Part shown: positions 60,461-64,000 of the stretch, in pieces
How positions within the stretch are numbered: position 1 is the first letter of the stretch
How the letters are laid out: the number at the start of each line of letters is the position of its first letter
Assembly (NCBI GenBank): GCA_007751255.1
Contig: CP036296.1
Coordinates: 1,426,001 to 1,490,000 of the forward strand
Length of the DNA stretch: 64,000 bases
Direction: 5' to 3'
Source: Engelhardtia mirabilis
GTDB taxonomy: Bacteria > Planctomycetota > UBA1135 > GCA-002686595
Made by a program: the position numbers and the translations under genes
The notes under the pieces: model-generated
Told to the model about the DNA's origin: nothing
Databases searched by the model: none
The model's input: the letters and a program-made list of their open reading frames with translations, nothing else

Positions 60461-60622
60461 GGTTGATGGGAGGCGATCGAACGGCACCAAGTGTGGTCCC
60501 CGCGCCCCCCGCGACCGAGGATCGCCCAGGACGCTCCGACACGCAACCCGCGAGTCGGGCGTCACGCTCCGGCGACACGCGGGCCGCGCCGCAAAACGCG
60601 TCCCGATTCGCGCTTCGAGTTC

Positions 60623-60628
60623 TAAGCT
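60623..60628 (+). promoter_or_regulatory. TAAGCT -10 box of the MOSC gene
   Basis: TAAGCT lies 7 nt before the ATG at 60636, consistent with a leaderless transcript. Confidence 0.5.
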
Positions 60629-60635
60629 CACATTC

Positions 60636-61184
60636 ATGCGACATCCGAACCGCGACGAGCTCGAGCGGCGCTGGACATCGTGCGCCCCGTCGCCGATCGA
60701 AACGGGCTCGGTCGAGTTGGTGGTGCGCCGACCCGAAGAGGGCCAGCGCGAGGTGCTCGAACACGGGTTCCTCGACCCAGTTGAAGGCCTTGTTGGTGAT
60801 AACTGGCAGTCACGTGGCAGTCGAGCGACCGCCGACGGCAGCGCCCACCCGGAGCTTCAACTGACCTTGATGAACGTCCGCGCGGCCGAGGCGATCGCCG
60901 GAGACCGCGCGCACTGGCCCTTGGCGGGGGATCAGCTCTTCGTCGACCTCGATCTGTCGGAGTCGAGCCTGCCGCCAGGCACTCGGCTGCAGGTGGGCAC
61001 GGCGCAGATCGAGATCACCGCACCGCCGCACACGGGCTGCGACAAGTTCGTCGCGCGCTTCGGCTCAGCGGCCATGGCGTGGGTCAGCGCACCCCAGGGA
61101 CGCAGTCAGCGGCTGCGGGGGGTCAATGCCCGCGTGGTGGTAGCAGGGGCCGTGGCCCCCGGTGATCGGATCTGTAAAGCCTGA
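60636..61184 (+). CDS. MOSC domain protein
   Basis: The product is 182 aa. It has the MOSC fold motifs: VGDNWQSRG, LTLMNVRAAEAIAGDRAHWPLAGDQLFVDLDLS, LPPGTRLQVGTAQIEIT and the conserved Cys in PPHTGCDKFVARFG (about 131-144). MOSC proteins carry a sulfur or molybdenum-cofactor group on this Cys; some detoxify N-hydroxylated compounds, but the substrate of free-standing forms is usually unknown. The gene is alone, divergent from DUF6259-B, and has a TAAGCT box directly before its ATG. Confidence 0.9.
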   Translation: MRHPNRDELERRWTSCAPSPIETGSVELVVRRPEEGQREVLEHGFLDPVEGLVGDNWQSRGSRATADGSAHPELQLTLMNVRAAEAIAGDRAHWPLAGDQLFVDLDLSESSLPPGTRLQVGTAQIEITAPPHTGCDKFVARFGSAAMAWVSAPQGRSQRLRGVNARVVVAGAVAPGDRICKA

Positions 61185-61348
61185 GTGATCGGGCTCGAGA
61201 GGGCCCGGAATCCCCGACGCGCGTGAAGTTCGCGCCCGGCTCGCTCCGACCAGGGTTCGAGCGGTCGACCGTGGGGGTCGAAGGGATCACTCCCGTGGGG
61301 GGAGTGGGGTCGACGCCGGCGGGCCGCTCGCACGAGATCACGCTCCCT

Positions 61349-62341
61349 ATGCGCCTGAAGCCCCTCTTGTTCGTCGCCGTTCCAATCGCCGCCACACCCG
61401 CCCTTGCATCCGAGTCCGTCGACATCCGCGCGGTCCATCGCAACAACTTCGCCACCGGTTCGGGAGTCCAGGCCGGAGACCAGAGCGAGCGCGACGGATT
61501 CGACCAGCTGGTTCCGAGTTGGGGGTCGTCGCTGGTCGTCGACCTGGACGATCGCCTCGGCGCAGACGTCGTCGATTCCTGGTCGAACTTCTCGACCTTG
61601 CTGGGACCCGACGGCTTCGGAGCTGTAGTCGACGCGCGCTCGAAGACAGCGCGCGGCCAACGCGGCGCGACGGGCACGGCCGGCGCCGAGTACCGCGTCG
61701 ACTTCGACGTGCGCGACACGGTGCGCTTCGTGTTCGCCGCCGACGTGCGCAGCACCCGCGGCGACAGTGGCGCGGCGGCGCGAATCCGTCGCGGGGATGC
61801 GCTGCATCTGGAAGTCGTGACCCGCTCGGGCGGCCAGGAACACGCGCGCCGCTACGGATGGCTGCAACCTGGAGCCTTCCAGTTCGAGGGCCACGCGCTG
61901 GTCGTGGCCAAGGGCCAGGGCGCGCGCGTGGACCAGGAGGGCGCTAGCGCGAACTTCAGCCTGCGCTTCCTCGATGCCGCGGACACCGACCTCGATGGCG
62001 ACGTGGACCGCGAGGACCTGGTGCTCTTCGCGCGCCTGATCGGTGCCGGCAGCCGCTTCGCGGACTTCGACGGCGACGGGCGAGTCGGACAGCTCGACGC
62101 GCGCGGCTACATGGGGGCCTACGTCGCCGCCCAGACCGAGCTGCGACCGGGTGCTCGCGAGACCGCCGGGCGGGAGCGGCGCCCCGTCACGGCGGAGCGC
62201 GACGAGCTGCGACGCGGGACCGAGCACCGGGTCGAGGAGCGCGCGACGCGCCATCGGACCGAGGTGCGACCCACGACCACCGAGCGCGCAGCTCGCCAGC
62301 GCGACGCCGGCGAGCTGCGCGCTCGTCGCCGTGGCCGCTGA
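61349..62341 (+). CDS. Secreted dockerin-like protein with charged tail
   Basis: From ATG 61349 (MRLKPLLFVAVPIAATPALA signal peptide) the product is 330 aa. Residues about 70-200 look like a beta-sandwich of unknown family. Residues about 212-258 carry two calcium-loop motifs, DTDLDGDVDREDLVLFARL and DFDGDGRVGQLDARGYMGAY, the pattern of a type I dockerin-like pair. The final about 65 residues are very rich in Arg and Glu (GRERRPVTAERDELRRG, RARRRGR), which is odd for a secreted protein. No cohesin gene is visible here. Dockerin-like pairs in Planctomycetota may aid complex formation or stability. A hairpin with a T-rich tail at 62358-62385 probably ends transcription. Confidence 0.75.
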   Translation: MRLKPLLFVAVPIAATPALASESVDIRAVHRNNFATGSGVQAGDQSERDGFDQLVPSWGSSLVVDLDDRLGADVVDSWSNFSTLLGPDGFGAVVDARSKTARGQRGATGTAGAEYRVDFDVRDTVRFVFAADVRSTRGDSGAAARIRRGDALHLEVVTRSGGQEHARRYGWLQPGAFQFEGHALVVAKGQGARVDQEGASANFSLRFLDAADTDLDGDVDREDLVLFARLIGAGSRFADFDGDGRVGQLDARGYMGAYVAAQTELRPGARETAGRERRPVTAERDELRRGTEHRVEERATRHRTEVRPTTTERAARQRDAGELRARRRGR

Positions 62342-62357
62342 GCCGGCCCGCGCCGAG

Positions 62358-62385
62358 CAGGCTCGCTCACGGGAGCCTGTTCTTC
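62358..62385 (+). terminator. Terminator after the dockerin-like gene
   Basis: CAGGCTC (62358-62364) pairs with GAGCCTG (62373-62379) around an 8-nt loop and is followed directly by TTCTTC. This is the most classical intrinsic terminator in the window. Confidence 0.6.
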
Positions 62386-62446
62386 AGCGCGATCCGCGCG
62401 AGCCCAGCAACCTGCGATCCCTGCAGCGTCGCGCTCATCCGCGCGG

Positions 62447-63892
62447 TCAGCGCAGGTAGCCGAGGGCCTCGAGTTCCTCGACCACATCCGAATCCAGTTC
62501 GACCGGCGCGCCCGCGGTGCGCTGGCCCGAGCTGAGACGTTCGAGTTCTGCCGACAGTGCCTCGACGAGGGCCGGCTTCGCTTCCGCGAGGTCGGCCCGC
62601 TCGCGTGGATCGGCGACTAGATCGAAGAGGGCAACGGTCCCGTCCTCCGAGTGGATCAACTTCATGCCGCCGCTGATCAGCGCGCGCCGCTCGACACCGT
62701 AGAGGGTGTTGGTCACCAGAGCGGTGCCCGAGTGCGGCGCGCTGGCGACCTGCGCCAGGTCCCGGCCCGCCATGCCCGGCGGGGGCGGCACTCCGGCGGC
62801 GGCCAAGAGGGTCGGTGCCAGGTCGATGTGGCGGGCCATGTCCGTGCGCACCGGGCCACCGCGCGGCGTTGCGCCGTTCGCGGGCCAGCGGATGATCAAC
62901 GGCACGCGCACCAACTCGTCGTAGAGAGTGTGGCCGTGCTCGAAGCCGCCGTGGTCCCAGAACTCCTCGCCGTGGTCGCTGGTGAAGACCACGATCCATT
63001 CGCGGCCATCCTGTTCCAACGCTGCCAGGAGCCGACCCACCTGAGCGTCGGCGAAGGCTACCTCGCGGTCGTAGAGCTCGCGCACCCGCGCGCGGAACTC
63101 CGGCGGCGAGCTGGCCGAGCGCTCCCGATCCCACAGCTCGCGCAGCATCAGGTTGAGGGCGCGGTCGGGATCGTCCTCGTCCGCCAGCCACTGCGGGCGC
63201 AGCTCCCCCGGCGGGTCATAGCCCATGTGCGGGTCGAACAGGTGCACCAGCAGGAAGGTCGGGCCGTCGTCGCCGTCCGCCAGCCAGTCCAAGGCCGTGT
63301 CGACGATGCGATCGCCGCGCACCTTGCGCCCGCGGCCGGGCTCGCGCAGGTGCACGTAGTCGTCGAAGCCGCGACCCAGGCCGAAGGACGGTGCGAGGTA
63401 GGGGTTGGTGACCACGGCGCCGGTCCGGTAGCCGGCCTGGCCCAGGATCCCGGCCAGGGTCGGCAGGCCGGGATCGATCCCGGTCAGCTTGCCCTCGCCC
63501 GCGTTGCGCGCGCCGTGTTCCCGCGTCGGCCGGCCGGTGAGGATCGCGGCCACCGAGGGCAGGGTCCACGGCGCGGCGGAGAAGGCCGCGTCGAAGCGTT
63601 GGGCGCGGGTGGCGAGGTCGTCGATGTGGGGCGTGCCCGGTCGGGTCGCGGAGGCCGCAGTCGCGCCGTAGGCGCCGAGCGCGTCGCGCCGCAGGGTGTC
63701 GCAGACCACCAACAGGATCGAGGGCGGCGCGGCGTTCATCGGCGGGGACGCGCTCGGAGCGCAGCCGACGACCCCGAGCAGGACCAGGGCGATCCATTGA
63801 ACGACCCGCGCCCGCGGCTCGATCGCGCGTCGACCGTTCCCGCTGCACGCAGCTCCACTGCGAGAAAGTCGTCGGCGATCGCAGTGGTCCAT
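62447..63892 (-). CDS. Sulfatase-fold lipoprotein without formylglycine motif, B
   Basis: The product is 481 aa. The N-terminus has a basic stretch, a hydrophobic core and lipobox VVGC (Cys about 44), so it is a probable lipoprotein. The sulfatase/alkaline-phosphatase core shows SILLVVCDTLRRDALGAYG, PHIDDLATRAQRFDAAFSAAPWTLPSVAAILTGRPT, FLLVHLFDPHMGY and VFTSDHGEEFWDHGGFEHGHTLYDE. The place of CxPSR is TLPSV with Thr about 110, so formylglycine cannot form. Like the protein at 41944 it is probably not a true sulfatase; hydrolysis or transfer of a phosphate-type group is possible. TAACCT (63927-63932, minus strand) is a candidate -10 box. Confidence 0.87.
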   Translation of the reverse strand: MDHCDRRRLSRSGAACSGNGRRAIEPRARVVQWIALVLLGVVGCAPSASPPMNAAPPSILLVVCDTLRRDALGAYGATAASATRPGTPHIDDLATRAQRFDAAFSAAPWTLPSVAAILTGRPTREHGARNAGEGKLTGIDPGLPTLAGILGQAGYRTGAVVTNPYLAPSFGLGRGFDDYVHLREPGRGRKVRGDRIVDTALDWLADGDDGPTFLLVHLFDPHMGYDPPGELRPQWLADEDDPDRALNLMLRELWDRERSASSPPEFRARVRELYDREVAFADAQVGRLLAALEQDGREWIVVFTSDHGEEFWDHGGFEHGHTLYDELVRVPLIIRWPANGATPRGGPVRTDMARHIDLAPTLLAAAGVPPPPGMAGRDLAQVASAPHSGTALVTNTLYGVERRALISGGMKLIHSEDGTVALFDLVADPRERADLAEAKPALVEALSAELERLSSGQRTAGAPVELDSDVVEELEALGYLR

Positions 63893-63926
63893 GGGCTGAC
63901 TCGGAGGGACGGGCTTCTCGGGGCGA

Positions 63927-63932
63927 AGGTTA
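63927..63932 (-). promoter_or_regulatory. TAACCT -10-like box of sulfatase-fold gene B
   Basis: Read on the minus strand this is GCTAACCT, 34 nt before the ATG at 63892. The same octamer occurs before the methyltransferase at 46448. Confidence 0.35.
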
Positions 63933-64000
63933 GCATGTCGTCCTTCGCGGCCCGCGCCGGTGTCGCCGCTCTCGAGTTCATGTGCGACCGTCGACGATTC

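Noticed and set aside
57517-60864. A 1115-codon open frame on the plus strand across DUF6259-B
   Set aside because: It is a mirror of the coding strand in GC-rich DNA, rich in Val/Asp/Arg/Gly, with no domain. The minus strand has a signal peptide, a ribosome-binding site and DUF6259 motifs.
1-64000. tRNA or rRNA genes
   Set aside because: I saw no cloverleaf with a matching T-loop sequence and no rRNA segment in the gaps. Without a covariance search I cannot exclude an unusual RNA.

Overview
The window is about 70 percent GC and gene-dense, with no rRNA, tRNA, CRISPR array or intact insertion sequence that I can see. The gene content points to a member of the Planctomycetota, possibly one of the high-GC marine lineages. 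The evidence is sulfatase-fold proteins, an ECF sigma factor with a long secreted C-terminal extension, DUF6259 proteins, propeller-type hybrid kinases and large secreted proteins with shared C-terminal modules. This placement is inference from family distribution, not from a marker tree.

Layout. 0.1-4.0 kb: a glutaminyl cyclase and an SGNH hydrolase, then two overlapping SPFH/Band 7 genes on the minus strand. 4.1-16 kb (core functions): fusA with a clear promoter and a long leader, a PQQ-like propeller, a diverged Tex homologue with a 200-residue insertion, a membrane coiled-coil protein, ptsI, a four-repeat Myb/SANT-like protein and folE. 16.2-32 kb (signalling and accessory): a propeller hybrid histidine kinase, a membrane-tethered ECF sigma factor, a JAMM protease, a secreted esterase, a phosphotransferase, an SRAP protein ending inside a MITE-like element, an RRM protein, a PAS-GAF-GGDEF diguanylate cyclase and a PAS hybrid kinase without an obvious start codon. 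32-38 kb: an SGNH/MBOAT O-acetylation pair, a secreted esterase and a 1.2-kb stretch without a convincing gene. 38-64 kb (mostly export and degradation): two DUF6259 proteins, a nuclease-like gene, two sulfatase-fold proteins without the formylglycine cysteine, an endonuclease I fused to lamin-tail-like domains, a universal stress protein, a thioredoxin-fold/TPR protein, a BatD-like protein, DUF2891, two methyltransferases, a MOSC protein and a dockerin-like protein.

How the genes fit together. Most are single transcription units. Probable operons are the SPFH pair, QC-SGNH, MBOAT-SGNH (perhaps plus the PAS kinase) and perhaps DUF6259-methyltransferase-DUF2891, though a strong hairpin lies after the DUF6259 gene. 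A box close to TANNCT recurs 6-10 nt before several start codons, which suggests leaderless transcripts. Several genes for secreted or degradative proteins instead carry a clear Shine-Dalgarno sequence. The secreted esterases, DUF6259 proteins, nuclease and dockerin-like protein suggest use of extracellular polymers. The kinases, cyclase and tethered sigma factor could sense such substrates, but nothing here proves a regulatory link.

I did not find a complete, obviously new defence or biosynthetic system. The most unusual objects are the membrane-anchored sigma factor, the MITE-like palindrome that supplies a stop codon, the Myb-repeat protein, the degenerate Tex, the Asp/Trp/Gly-repeat DUF6259 protein and the kinase that lacks a canonical start.
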